Part shown: one piece after another, positions 33,795 through 42,152 of the stretch
Numbering within the stretch: the first letter of the stretch is position 1
How the letters are laid out: the number at the start of each line of letters is the position of its first letter
DNA from: Candidatus Binatia bacterium
GTDB taxonomy: Bacteria > Desulfobacterota > Binatia > UBA12015
Direction of reading: 5' to 3'
Assembly (NCBI GenBank): GCA_029243485.1
Contig: JAQWRY010000088.1
Location: forward strand, 91,221-155,220
Length of the DNA: 64,000 bases
The notes under the pieces: model-generated
The model's input: only the letters and a program-made list of their open reading frames with translations
Told to the model about the DNA's origin: nothing
Database searches by the model: none
Translations under genes and position numbers: made by a program

Positions 33795-34466
33795 ATGCTC
33801 GATCTGACCCGCGAGGGCCCCGTTTTCGTACTGCGCTTCGATCACGGTGAGAACCGCTTCGATCCCGCTCTCATCTCCGAACTCGGCAAGACGCTCGACG
33901 AGATCGCCGGGAATGACGCTCCCGCCGCGCTGGTCACGACCGGCACCGGGAAGTTCTACTCCAACGGCCTGGACGTCGAGCACATGGGCGGGCTCGCACC
34001 GGCCGAGGTAGGCGAGTACGTGACGGCGGTCATGCGGCTGATCTGTCGGGTTCTCACGTTTCCGATGGCGACGGTCGCGGCCGTGAACGGTCACGCCTTC
34101 GGTGCGGGGGCACAGATTTCAGTGGCGCACGACTTCCAGATCATGCGGGCGGAGCGCGGGTACTACTGCATGCCGGAGGTCGACATGAAGGTGCCGCTAC
34201 ACCCGGCGATGACGGCGATCCTGCAGGCGCGGCTCCCGGTTCGGACTGTTCATCAGGTGATCGCCACGGGGAAACGGTTCGGAGGGGGCGAGGCCGCATC
34301 GCTGCAGATCGTCGACCGTGCGGTTCCCGAAGCCGAGGTCCTTCCGACGGCCATTGCCACGGCCGCCGACCTGGCGGCGAAGGCGCACCCGGCGATGGGG
34401 GTCCTGAAACGCGACATGTACCTCGGTGTGATCGAGGCGGTCGAGAAGCCTCTGCCGGGGCTCTAG
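33795..34466 (+). CDS. Enoyl-CoA hydratase/isomerase family (delta3,delta2-isomerase-like)
   Basis: A 223-residue crotonase-fold protein, shorter than hydratases of ~260. The oxyanion-hole sequence is N-G-H-A-F-G-A-G-A-Q, followed by A-H-D-F-Q-I-M-R-A-E-R-G-Y-Y-C-M-P-E-V-D. H-A-F-G-A-G with M-R-x-D/E-R-G-x-x-C-x-P-E-V is characteristic of the delta3,delta2-enoyl-CoA isomerase branch (plant ECI/PECI-like). It would shift double bonds during oxidation of unsaturated acyl chains. AGGAGA at 33784-33789 precedes ATG 33795. Confidence 0.86.
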   Translation: MLDLTREGPVFVLRFDHGENRFDPALISELGKTLDEIAGNDAPAALVTTGTGKFYSNGLDVEHMGGLAPAEVGEYVTAVMRLICRVLTFPMATVAAVNGHAFGAGAQISVAHDFQIMRAERGYYCMPEVDMKVPLHPAMTAILQARLPVRTVHQVIATGKRFGGGEAASLQIVDRAVPEAEVLPTAIATAADLAAKAHPAMGVLKRDMYLGVIEAVEKPLPGL

Positions 34467-34477
34467 TGCTCTAGGGG

Positions 34478-35257
34478 CTACTTCCCCATCTGGGAGAGGT
34501 ACTCGATCGTGAACATATTGTCCGCCAGGTCCTCGTTGTAGTCGATGTTCTGGAGTTCGACGCGGGTGAGATAGCCGTCGGACGGGCTCTCCATCTCGAC
34601 GAGAACGATCGAGGGGATGCCCTCGATGTCCTCGGTCTTCTTCACCCTCATGACCTTCAGCAGTCCGTCGCGAAAGAATTCGACGCGAACCGGAAGCAAG
34701 GTCTTCGTATCGACGAAGGTCCGGAGCCGCTCGTAGGCAAAGGTCCCTTCGTCGAGGACGCTGTCGACCACGAAGCACTCGCCCCCGTCACACGGCTTTG
34801 TGCCCTCCAGTGTGTGCGTTCCGGCGTAGTCTAGGAAGAAGACGGCGATCAGATCCTCGTAGGTGAACATGCTGCCCTGGAAGTTCTCCCTCCGGATCGA
34901 CGGCGGCACCCGACGCACGCGACGCTGTCCGGGAAAGTAGACCCACAGTGAATCGGCTTCTGTCCCGTTCTGCCACGCGAGGAATCCGGTTCCTTGGAGG
35001 TCGAGCGGCGTTTCGAAGATCCACAGGACTTTCCGTGCGTCCGCGTCGTGCTTCTCGTAGCCTTGGAGGGTCTTCACCCGTTCTCCGCCGCCGGGTGCGA
35101 TGACCCGCATGGTGACCTTCATCGTCTTGTCGCGAATCGGGGAGAGAACTTCTCGAGCCGCCTTCAGGACTTGATCGCCGGTCTCCGGGGCCGCCAGGCA
35201 CGTCGCCGGCAGTAGGAGGAAGGGTATCAGGAGGAGGACGGCTGTCGTCGGGCCCAT
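34478..35257 (-). CDS. LolA-like outer membrane lipoprotein-sorting protein
   Basis: A 259-residue exported protein with signal peptide (P-F-L-L-L-P-A-T-C-L-A-A). The mature part has the LolA/LolB-like half-barrel seen in 'outer membrane lipoprotein-sorting protein' families, with W-I-F-E-T-P-L-D-L-Q-G-T-G-F-L and S-L-W-V-Y-F-P-G-Q-R-R-V-R-R-V. Proteins of this branch (often beside RND/MmpL transporters) handle hydrophobic molecules in the periplasm. The Cys in T-C-L-A at the cleavage site could be a lipidation residue. It is convergent with the enoyl-CoA isomerase gene. Confidence 0.8.
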   Translation of the reverse strand: MGPTTAVLLLIPFLLLPATCLAAPETGDQVLKAAREVLSPIRDKTMKVTMRVIAPGGGERVKTLQGYEKHDADARKVLWIFETPLDLQGTGFLAWQNGTEADSLWVYFPGQRRVRRVPPSIRRENFQGSMFTYEDLIAVFFLDYAGTHTLEGTKPCDGGECFVVDSVLDEGTFAYERLRTFVDTKTLLPVRVEFFRDGLLKVMRVKKTEDIEGIPSIVLVEMESPSDGYLTRVELQNIDYNEDLADNMFTIEYLSQMGK

Positions 35258-35854
35258 CGAGGGGGAACGCTATAGCAGTGGTTCACGGCAGGGAAGCGTT
35301 CCAATGACTTGACGCTCGAATGGTTCGAGCGCTCGACCGTGTCGGTTGGGCCTTACCGCCCGGTAAGGCCCCGAGGAGGCGCGTTTTGGTCAGCCGGCGG
35401 GCCCGGCCGATTCGAAGACCGTTGAGTCTTCGGATTCGTCCACCGCTGCCCGGAGGCAGCGTGCGTGCGCGGTGTAGTGGTCGAGGCCGATTTCCTCGAA
35501 GAGGGCGAGCCGGCGCTGCCGTGCTCGCGTGCGAGATCGGACTCGGGGTGTGCCGTCGCCAGTCCAGCGAGGCCCAGGGGCGAGTTCGGCAAGGTGGAGC
35601 GCTTCGGGGTGGGGGGGCTCGCCGACGGCCACCAGAGCCTCGATTATGAGATCCATGTTGATTGCGAGATCTCCACTCGTGAGGAGTCCGCGCTGCATCG
35701 CTTCGCCCAGCCCATGGCGCCCTCGGACTGTGCCCAAACGAAGTAGATGGTCGCGAGACCCGCCGTACTTCCGCACTGGGTGCAACGCGCACCCATGAGC
35801 TTGTGTCTCGGCGCGCTCTGCGTCAACTGTGGCTGCAGCGAGGGGGAGTTTGGA
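35258..35854. other. Intergenic region with a possible decayed reading frame
   Basis: About 600 bases between divergent genes. On the minus strand (about 35390-35740) one frame looks protein-like, with A-M-Q-R-G-L-L-T-S-G-D-L-A-I-N, then A-L-H-L-A-E-L-A-P-G and F-E-E-I-G-L-D-H-Y-T-A-H-A-R-C. It resembles a helical repeat tail but has no credible start and no recognised family; I treat it as a possible gene remnant. The region must also carry promoters of the LolA-like and LLM genes. Confidence 0.35.
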
Positions 35855-36895
35855 ATGCCACGAACCTGGAAACGGATGTGGGCCGGAATCGCAGTCGTCG
35901 CGGCACTTTGCGCCGGTACGCCGGTGGCTGCAGCCGAGCGTGAGTTCAAAGTCGGGATTCTGACGCCACTCGACAACACGACGTGGGACGAGATCTCGCG
36001 CGTGTGGGCGAAGATCGAGCAGCTGGGGTTCGACAGCGCGTGGGTGAACGATCATCTGCTCGGGCCGCCGCCGGCCGCGTCCGCCGACGATCCTCAGCTC
36101 GAGGGCTGGACGACGCTCGCCGCGCTCGCTGCCGTCACGCCACGAATTGAGGTCGGAACGCTCGTGACCGGAGTGACCTATCGGAACCCCGCACTGCTCG
36201 CGAAGATGGCGACGACCGTCGACCAGATCAGCGGTGGACGCCTGGCACTCGGCATGGGTTCGGGGTGGTTTGAAGAGGAGCACGTCGACTACGGCTTCCG
36301 GTTCGGAACGGCCCGCGAGCGCGCCGAGAAGCTGGAGGAAGCCCTGCAGGTCATCTCGAAGCTCTGGAGCGGGGAAGACGAAGTCAGCTTTGATGGAAAA
36401 TACTACACCCTTACGGATGCCCCCTTCGCTCCGTCGAACGTGCAGAAGCCGCGACCGCCGCTGATCGTCGGCGGTCAGGGGAAGAAGTGGATCGTTCCTC
36501 TCGTTGGCCGGTGGGCGGACGGCTGGAACGCGAGCGACAAGGTGTCACCCGAGGGCTTCCGGGAGCGGGTCGAGATCATCCAGGCAGAGTGCGCCAAGGT
36601 CGGGCGTGATCCGTGCCCGACGAGGTTCTCGAAGATGTTGGCGCTGATCGACCTGCCTCGCATTCCGGGCACGAGCGCCGTCGTGCGGTTCGGCGCGCGG
36701 TTGGTGATGGGCGACGGTGCGAGCTCGATCCTCACCGGAACGACGGACAGCATGGCCGAAGGCATTCGTGACTTTCTCGACGCCGGCGCGACCGAAGTGA
36801 TCATCGCGATCCTACCCCCGTACGACGATGACACGATGGAGCTCCTCGAGACTCTGAAGAACGAAGTCCTGCCGAAGGTGGACGAAGAGAACTGA
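35855..36895 (+). CDS. LLM-class oxidoreductase with an N-terminal signal peptide
   Basis: A 346-residue protein. Residues 1-27 form a signal peptide (M-P-R-T-W-K-R-M-W then a hydrophobic core, ending V-A-A-A-E). The rest is a luciferase-like (beta/alpha)8 barrel beginning F-K-V-G-I-L-T-P, with W-V-N-D-H-L-L, G-T-L-V-T-G-V-T-Y-R-N-P-A-L-L-A-K and G-R-L-A-L-G-M-G-S-G-W-F-E-E-E. Flavin/F420 enzymes of this fold are normally cytosolic, and no twin-arginine motif is seen, so export would have to be by Sec before cofactor loading. GGGGGAG at 35842-35848 supports ATG 35855 as start. A cytosolic start further downstream (the F-K-V-G strand) lacks a ribosome site. Confidence 0.8.
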   Translation: MPRTWKRMWAGIAVVAALCAGTPVAAAEREFKVGILTPLDNTTWDEISRVWAKIEQLGFDSAWVNDHLLGPPPAASADDPQLEGWTTLAALAAVTPRIEVGTLVTGVTYRNPALLAKMATTVDQISGGRLALGMGSGWFEEEHVDYGFRFGTARERAEKLEEALQVISKLWSGEDEVSFDGKYYTLTDAPFAPSNVQKPRPPLIVGGQGKKWIVPLVGRWADGWNASDKVSPEGFRERVEIIQAECAKVGRDPCPTRFSKMLALIDLPRIPGTSAVVRFGARLVMGDGASSILTGTTDSMAEGIRDFLDAGATEVIIAILPPYDDDTMELLETLKNEVLPKVDEEN

Positions 36896-36904
36896 GGCGC
36901 CGTC

Positions 36905-37558
36905 TCAGTTCGGTTGTGTCACGCGCGCCGAGCGGATGATCAAGGCGTCTGCCTCTGCGGTGACCACGTCGCCCGTGCGAATCTCCGCGTGTACGGTGCG
37001 CTTCTTGCTCTCGTCTTCGCGGGGGTCGGCCCACGCGTGCAACACGAGACGCGTCTCGAGCGGAGTCGGTTTGCGAAAGCGGACCGTCATGTTCGCCGTG
37101 ACGCCGGCGACCCCGATACTTTGACCGGCGGAGGCGAGCAGTTGGTCCATGATTCCCGCGACCACGCCGCCATGCGCCGCGCCCGGAGGCCCGATGTACG
37201 GCTTTCCGAGAGTGACGTTGCCGAAGACTTCGCTGTTCTCGAAGCGCATCTTGAGCGGCGGAGCGATGGGGTTGAAGCGCCCGGCCCACGGACTCAGCGG
37301 CACAGAGAGGCTCGGTTCCGTGTGGTCGATCGGTCCGCGGCCGAGGAGCCCCGAATAGACGCCTCCGTGCTGGTGCGCGCAGAGGCGCTCTGTGAGAGTC
37401 GCGAGGGCAGCACCGATTTCGTCGATCTCCTCGGGGTCGACGTCGCACCGGACTGTCGCATCGATCAGTTCGCGTACGCCGCCGGTGAGCTTCTCGAGCG
37501 ACGCACGGCGCGCGGCACGCCTCGCGAGTCGCTCCGGGCTTGGTTCGGTTTCTCCCAT
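36905..37558 (-). CDS. PaaI/hotdog-fold thioesterase
   Basis: A 217-residue protein with an N-terminal helical segment (residues 1-75) and a hotdog domain. The hallmark P-G-A-A-H-G-G-V-V-A-G-I-M-D-Q-L-L is at about residues 128-144. Strands G-V-T-A-N-M-T-V-R-F-R-K-P-T-P and L-V-L-H-A-W-A-D-P-R follow. It likely hydrolyses acyl-CoA or phenylacetyl-CoA-type thioesters, releasing trapped CoA. It is convergent with the exported LLM gene (9-base gap) and faces the SDR gene at 37.9 kb across the repeat-containing spacer. Confidence 0.85.
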   Translation of the reverse strand: MGETEPSPERLARRAARRASLEKLTGGVRELIDATVRCDVDPEEIDEIGAALATLTERLCAHQHGGVYSGLLGRGPIDHTEPSLSVPLSPWAGRFNPIAPPLKMRFENSEVFGNVTLGKPYIGPPGAAHGGVVAGIMDQLLASAGQSIGVAGVTANMTVRFRKPTPLETRLVLHAWADPREDESKKRTVHAEIRTGDVVTAEADALIIRSARVTQPN

Positions 37559-37610
37559 CGACCAAGGCTATCCAAGCGGGCTTCCGTTGCAACTCTCAGG
37601 TCGAACTCTC

Positions 37611-37815
37611 GGTAGGGACGTTCGTTAGTCTCGGGGTTTTGTTTAATCGTCACCCTTGTCGCGCCGCGTCTTGAGGTGCCTTCGGTGGTGGGTCTCGATC
37701 TCCCGCGCCCTACGGTTGCCTCGGGGCCCCGGCATCGTCTCCTTCTACGGGGGGGCCTGGTTTCGGCCTGGAGGCTCCCGTGCCCCGATCGTGCACAATC
37801 AGCCCGCGTCTCGCG
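37611..37815 (+). repeat. Diverged intergenic repeat, copy B
   Basis: It shares the ordered sequence blocks listed for copy A at 27661-27830, but carries about 60 extra bases in the middle (about 37690-37765). It lies in the 340-base spacer between the divergent thioesterase and SDR genes, so it overlaps or neighbours their promoters. GTTGCAGGGG follows both copies at a similar distance (37829 here; 27879 in copy A). Confidence 0.7.
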
Positions 37816-37898
37816 TTGGGGCGACCGAGTTGCAGGGGCTTGGGGCGTGGGTTCGGGCGGTCGGCCACGTCGCGCGCAGGATGCTAGTAGATCGGTCC

Positions 37899-38651
37899 AT
37901 GTCGCGTTTTCAAGAGAAGGTCACTTTCGTCACCGGAGCTGCCTCCGGTATTGGTCGGTCCACCTGTCTTCGTCTGGGCTCCGAAGGCGCCCAGGTTTAC
38001 GGCGTCGACGTCGACGCGGAGGGGCTCGCTGAGACGGCTCGTCTCGTCGCGGCTGCCGGGGGGACGGTCGAAACTTCCATCTGCAACGTGACGAACCGCG
38101 CGGGGTGTTTCGAATCAATCGCGGCGTGCGTCGCGAAGTTCGGCAAGCTCGACGTGTTGGCGAACGTCGCCGGTGTGGTCCGCTTCTCGCACGCGACGGA
38201 GACGTCGGAAGACGAGTGGAACCTGTTGCTGGCCGTCAATCTCTCGGGGCCGTTCTTCCTGAGCCAGGCGGCGATCCCGCACCTTCTCGAAACGAAGGGG
38301 AACATCGTCAACATTGCCTCGAACGCGGGCTTGATGGGCCAAGCCTACACGGTCGGTTACTGCGCGAGTAAGGCGGGACTGATCAATATGAGCAAGGCTC
38401 TCGCGATGGAGTTCGTGAAGAGCGATATCCGGATCAACTGCGTGGCGCCTTCGGGAACCGCAACGAGCCTGGTGGCGAACGTTCAGTTCCCCAGCGACCC
38501 CGATGGTTCGTTGATAGATCGCTATCGTGGCTTTCGCGCGATGAGCCAGCCGGAAGACATCGTGAACGTCGTTGCGTTCCTCGCCTCGGACGAGGCCAAG
38601 GCGGTGCACGGCGCCGTATGGGCCGCAGACCAGGCCGTCTCGGCGGGCTGA
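37899..38651 (+). CDS. Short-chain dehydrogenase/reductase (SDR)
   Basis: A 250-residue classical SDR: T-G-A-A-S-G-I-G at about residues 12-19, cofactor-type Asp in Y-G-V-D-V-D, N-V-A-G-V in place of NNAG, catalytic S in I-V-N-I-A-S-N-A, and Y-C-A-S-K-A-G near 150-156. V-D-V-D suggests NAD+ preference. It starts the cluster that continues with the amidohydrolase 12 bases later. ATG 37899 is preferred; ATG 37881 would add six residues. Confidence 0.88.
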   Translation: MSRFQEKVTFVTGAASGIGRSTCLRLGSEGAQVYGVDVDAEGLAETARLVAAAGGTVETSICNVTNRAGCFESIAACVAKFGKLDVLANVAGVVRFSHATETSEDEWNLLLAVNLSGPFFLSQAAIPHLLETKGNIVNIASNAGLMGQAYTVGYCASKAGLINMSKALAMEFVKSDIRINCVAPSGTATSLVANVQFPSDPDGSLIDRYRGFRAMSQPEDIVNVVAFLASDEAKAVHGAVWAADQAVSAG

Positions 38652-38663
38652 AGGGAGCACGTC

Positions 38664-39839
38664 ATGAGCACCTCGCTCTTCGATCGTTATCAGGTCATCG
38701 ACATCGACACGCATCTGACGGAGCCGGCCGACGTCTGGACGTCGCGGCTTTCCACGAAGTGGGGCGATCGGGTCCCGCACGTGCGTCGCGTCGACGGCAC
38801 CGATCTCTGGTTCGCCGGGGATACGCCCGTCGGTATGCCCGGGGCGTACTCGATGGCGGGTCACGACGGCACGCCGCCGGATTTCCGGAAGAACTACGAC
38901 GAGATTCCCGCTTCAATGTACGACGCGAAAGCGCGACTCGCGTTCATGGACGAAGAGAAGATCTACGCGCAGGTGCTGTACCCGAACGTTGGTGGCTTCG
39001 GTTCGGCAAACTTTCGCCGTCTGGATGACGCGGAATTGGTTCTGGACTGCGTGCGCGCCTACAACGACTTCCTTCTCGATTTTTGTGCGATCAATCCGAA
39101 TCGTTTGATCCCGGTGATGGCGACGCCCTTCTGGGACGTCGCCGAATCGGTGAAGGAAATCGAGCGCTGCGCCCGCCTCGGGTACAAGGCCGTGCTGATG
39201 TGCAACACGCCGGAGGCGCACGATCAGCCCGTCCTACGCGACCGGCATTGGGACCCGATCTGGGCGGCGGCCCAGCGGAACGGCATGAACGTCAGCTTCC
39301 ACGTGGGCGGCGGCGATCTCGCAGAGTTGATGAAGGACGACGCGAACATCGGTTGGAAGGCTAATTTCGCGAGGGTGTCCGTCCTCGCCTTCATCGACAA
39401 CGCCCGGTGTTTGACCGAGATCGTGTTCGGCGGGGTCTGTCATCGCTTTCCGGACCTGAAGATGGTCTCCGTCGAGTCCGGTGCGAGCTGGATCCCGTTC
39501 GTGGTCGAGGCCATGGACTGGCAGTGGCACAATTCGGGGGTCCGGTCGGAGCATCCCGAGTACGACTTGCTCCCGAGTGAGTATTTCCGCCGGCAGATCT
39601 ACGCGAGCTTCTGGTTCGAGGAAGACGGCATCGCGACGGCCCTGAAGAAATTTCCGGACAACATTCTCTACGAGACCGACTACCCCCACCCGACGTGTCA
39701 GGCGCCGGGGCCGGTGAGCTCGGGGACGCATCCTCGGCTGTACGCGGAGAAGGTTCTCGCGGGCCTACCCGAGGAGACGATCCGCAAGGTGCTCCATGAC
39801 ACCGCGGCGGAGTTATACGGCGTTCTGCCCACGAGCTGA
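38664..39839 (+). CDS. Amidohydrolase family protein (amidohydrolase_2/ACMSD-like)
   Basis: A 391-residue TIM-barrel metal-dependent hydrolase/decarboxylase. Metal ligands are visible in D-I-D-T-H-L-T-E-P (D-x-H at strand 1), H-V-G-G-G-D at about 213, the C-H-R-F-P-D-L-K segment with its conserved E-S-G-A-S-W-I-P after it, and the late Y-E-T-D-Y-P-H-P. This is the pattern of amidohydrolase_2 proteins, which decarboxylate or hydrolyse cyclic and aromatic carboxylic acids. Sitting between an SDR and a DUF3604 protein, it likely attacks a ring intermediate. GGGAGC precedes ATG 38664. Confidence 0.9.
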   Translation: MSTSLFDRYQVIDIDTHLTEPADVWTSRLSTKWGDRVPHVRRVDGTDLWFAGDTPVGMPGAYSMAGHDGTPPDFRKNYDEIPASMYDAKARLAFMDEEKIYAQVLYPNVGGFGSANFRRLDDAELVLDCVRAYNDFLLDFCAINPNRLIPVMATPFWDVAESVKEIERCARLGYKAVLMCNTPEAHDQPVLRDRHWDPIWAAAQRNGMNVSFHVGGGDLAELMKDDANIGWKANFARVSVLAFIDNARCLTEIVFGGVCHRFPDLKMVSVESGASWIPFVVEAMDWQWHNSGVRSEHPEYDLLPSEYFRRQIYASFWFEEDGIATALKKFPDNILYETDYPHPTCQAPGPVSSGTHPRLYAEKVLAGLPEETIRKVLHDTAAELYGVLPTS

Positions 39840-39887
39840 GACCGCATCGACGCGATGAGCACTCAACCACTCCGGAGAGACGAGCAC

Positions 39888-42152
39888 ATGAGAATGAACG
39901 TGGTGACCCGTGTGGTCGGCGCGGCCTTACTGTTGGCGACGCTGGGTTGTACGGGTGTCGACCGTCTGAACAACGAGATCGAGGGCGGGTCCAGGTCGCC
40001 CGCGGCGGTCGAGGAGCAGCGCGAGCAGGTACGATCGGCGGCGACTGGCCTAGCGGGGAAGGCGGGCGCGGCTCGCCCGCTCCCCGCGAAGCAGATCCTC
40101 TTCGGCGACCTGCACGTGCACACGACCTACTCGCCGGATGCGTTCGCGTTGGCGTTGCCGGTGATGGGCGGGCAGGGCGCGCATACGCTCTCCGACGCCT
40201 GCGACTTTGCTCGCTACTGTGCAGAGCTGGATTTTTTCAGCCACAACGATCACGCCGAGGCGCTGATTCCCGCTCACTGGGCCGCGACGAAGGACGCCGT
40301 GCGTGCCTGCAACGAGCGCGCGGGAGACCCGAAGGATCAGGACCTCATGGTCTTCGCCGGATGGGAATGGACGCAGGTCGGCCTGACGCCGGAGACGCAC
40401 TGGGGGCACAAGAATGTGATCTTCTTGGGCCAGGAAGAAGACGAGTTGCCCGTTCGACCCATCAACTCCCGTCCCTACGGTGCGGACATTGGTCTGTTCA
40501 AGACGACCCGGGCCGCGGCGCAGGCGCGCTTCATCGACCCGATGAATTGGAGCCAGTACAACGATCTGGAGTGGTTGGTGGATCAGGCGGAGGCCTGGCC
40601 GGAGTGTCCGATCGGCGTCGACACGCGTGAGTTGTCGCCCGACTGCCATGAGAATGCTCCGTCGCCCGACGTTCTCTACGAGAAGCTCGACCAGTGGGGC
40701 TTCGACACCCTGGTGATTCCCCACGGCACCGCGTGGGGCTCCTATACGCCGCCCGAGACCTCTTGGGACAAGGCGCTCGCAACCGAGTACCACGACGAGG
40801 ACAAGGTTCGCCTGATCGAAGTGATGTCCGGGCACGGCAACAGCGAGGAGTATCGGTCGTGGCGGAACTTCCGAGAGGAAGACGGCGAGCGGATCTGTCC
40901 GGAGCCCACCGCGGACTTCTTGCCTTGCTGCTGGCAGGCGGGTGAGATCATGCGCGGTCGCTGCGGGGACCTTCCCGCCGAGGAATGTGATCGCCGAGTC
41001 AAAGAAGCCAAGCAGCTCGCGATGCGCGCGAACGTCTCTCCCGTTTACGTGTTCCCCGACACGGACGCGGAGGAGTGGCTCGACTGCGATCAGTGCCGCG
41101 ACTGTTTCAAGCCTTCTTTCAACTACCGGCCGAGAGAATCCGTTCAGTACGCCATGGCGCTCACGAGCCCGACCGAGACGGATTCCGAAGGGCGCCCGCT
41201 CCGATTTCGGTTTGGCTTCATCGCGTCCACCGACGATCACACCTCCCGACCGGGAACCGGCTACAAGCAGTACGCGCGAAAGAAGATGACGTTTTCGCCG
41301 GGCCTTCAGACCGACTTCCTGACGGCTCGCTCGACGCTGCCCGACGTCGTCGATCCTCAGCGAGCGCAGGCGGTCGATGTTCCCGCGCGCGCAATGGATT
41401 CGGAACGCGTGACGAGCTTCACCTATCCGGGTGGCATCGTTGCCGTTCACGCGCCCGGTCGGACACGTGAAGCGGTTTGGAAGGCGATGAAGGATCGCGA
41501 GGTCTACGGGACGAGCGGGCCGAAGATCTTGCTGTGGTTCGATCTTCTGAACGGTCCGGGCGGGCCGGCGCCGATGGGCTCCGATGTCGATCTGTCCGAG
41601 GCGCCGCGGTTTGAGGTGCGGGCGGCCGGCTCGTTCGTGCAGAAGCCGGGCTGCCCGGAGGCGTCGCAGCAGGCGCTTTCTGCCGAGCGGCTCGAGGCTC
41701 TCTGCGCCGGAGAGTGCGACAATCCGAGCGACGTGCGGCATCCCATCGAGGCGATCGAGATCGTGCGGATCCGGCCACGTACGGCTCCGTCGGAGGATCC
41801 GGCGGATCTCATCGAGGACCCGTGGAAGCGCTTCGAGTGCGACCCGGACCCGGTGGGTTGTTCGTTTCAGTTCACGGACGACGACTTCGTGGGTACAGCG
41901 CGCGACGCGTTATACTACGCGCGGGCGATCCAGCCCCCGACCGCCGCGATCAACGGTGATTTGTTGCGGACGACATACGACGAGAACGGCAACGCCCTCT
42001 CCACGCGGCCGTGCTACGGCGACTTCCGGGTAGACCTGGACGACGACTGTCTCGCGGAAGCTCGCGAGCGCGCATGGTCTTCGCCCATCTTCGTAAACCA
42101 CCGATCGGCGCTTCCGCCGCCGGTCCTCGCGGCTCCTCTGTTGGGATCGTGA
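39888..42152 (+). CDS. DUF3604 lipoprotein (PHP-like metallo-hydrolase)
   Basis: A 754-residue protein with a lipoprotein signal peptide: A-L-L-L-A-T-L-G-C-T, Cys at residue 19. The mature protein opens with the DUF3604/PHP motif I-L-F-G-D-L-H-V-H-T-T-Y-S-P-D, followed by F-F-S-H-N-D-H-A-E and further metal-type histidines in H-W-G-H-K-N-V and A-S-T-D-D-H-T-S-R-P. This supports a metal-bound phosphoesterase-like active site in the periplasm or on the outer membrane. GGAGAG at 39874-39879, 8 bases before ATG 39888, fixes the start. The stop overlaps the DUF1214 gene by 4 bases. DUF3604 proteins have no firmly established reaction. Confidence 0.87.
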   Translation: MRMNVVTRVVGAALLLATLGCTGVDRLNNEIEGGSRSPAAVEEQREQVRSAATGLAGKAGAARPLPAKQILFGDLHVHTTYSPDAFALALPVMGGQGAHTLSDACDFARYCAELDFFSHNDHAEALIPAHWAATKDAVRACNERAGDPKDQDLMVFAGWEWTQVGLTPETHWGHKNVIFLGQEEDELPVRPINSRPYGADIGLFKTTRAAAQARFIDPMNWSQYNDLEWLVDQAEAWPECPIGVDTRELSPDCHENAPSPDVLYEKLDQWGFDTLVIPHGTAWGSYTPPETSWDKALATEYHDEDKVRLIEVMSGHGNSEEYRSWRNFREEDGERICPEPTADFLPCCWQAGEIMRGRCGDLPAEECDRRVKEAKQLAMRANVSPVYVFPDTDAEEWLDCDQCRDCFKPSFNYRPRESVQYAMALTSPTETDSEGRPLRFRFGFIASTDDHTSRPGTGYKQYARKKMTFSPGLQTDFLTARSTLPDVVDPQRAQAVDVPARAMDSERVTSFTYPGGIVAVHAPGRTREAVWKAMKDREVYGTSGPKILLWFDLLNGPGGPAPMGSDVDLSEAPRFEVRAAGSFVQKPGCPEASQQALSAERLEALCAGECDNPSDVRHPIEAIEIVRIRPRTAPSEDPADLIEDPWKRFECDPDPVGCSFQFTDDDFVGTARDALYYARAIQPPTAAINGDLLRTTYDENGNALSTRPCYGDFRVDLDDDCLAEARERAWSSPIFVNHRSALPPPVLAAPLLGS

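Noticed and set aside
35465-35746. A plus-strand 93-codon frame in the 35.3-35.8 kb spacer
   Set aside because: No start signal or family resemblance. The minus-strand frame there looks more protein-like and is noted as a possible remnant.
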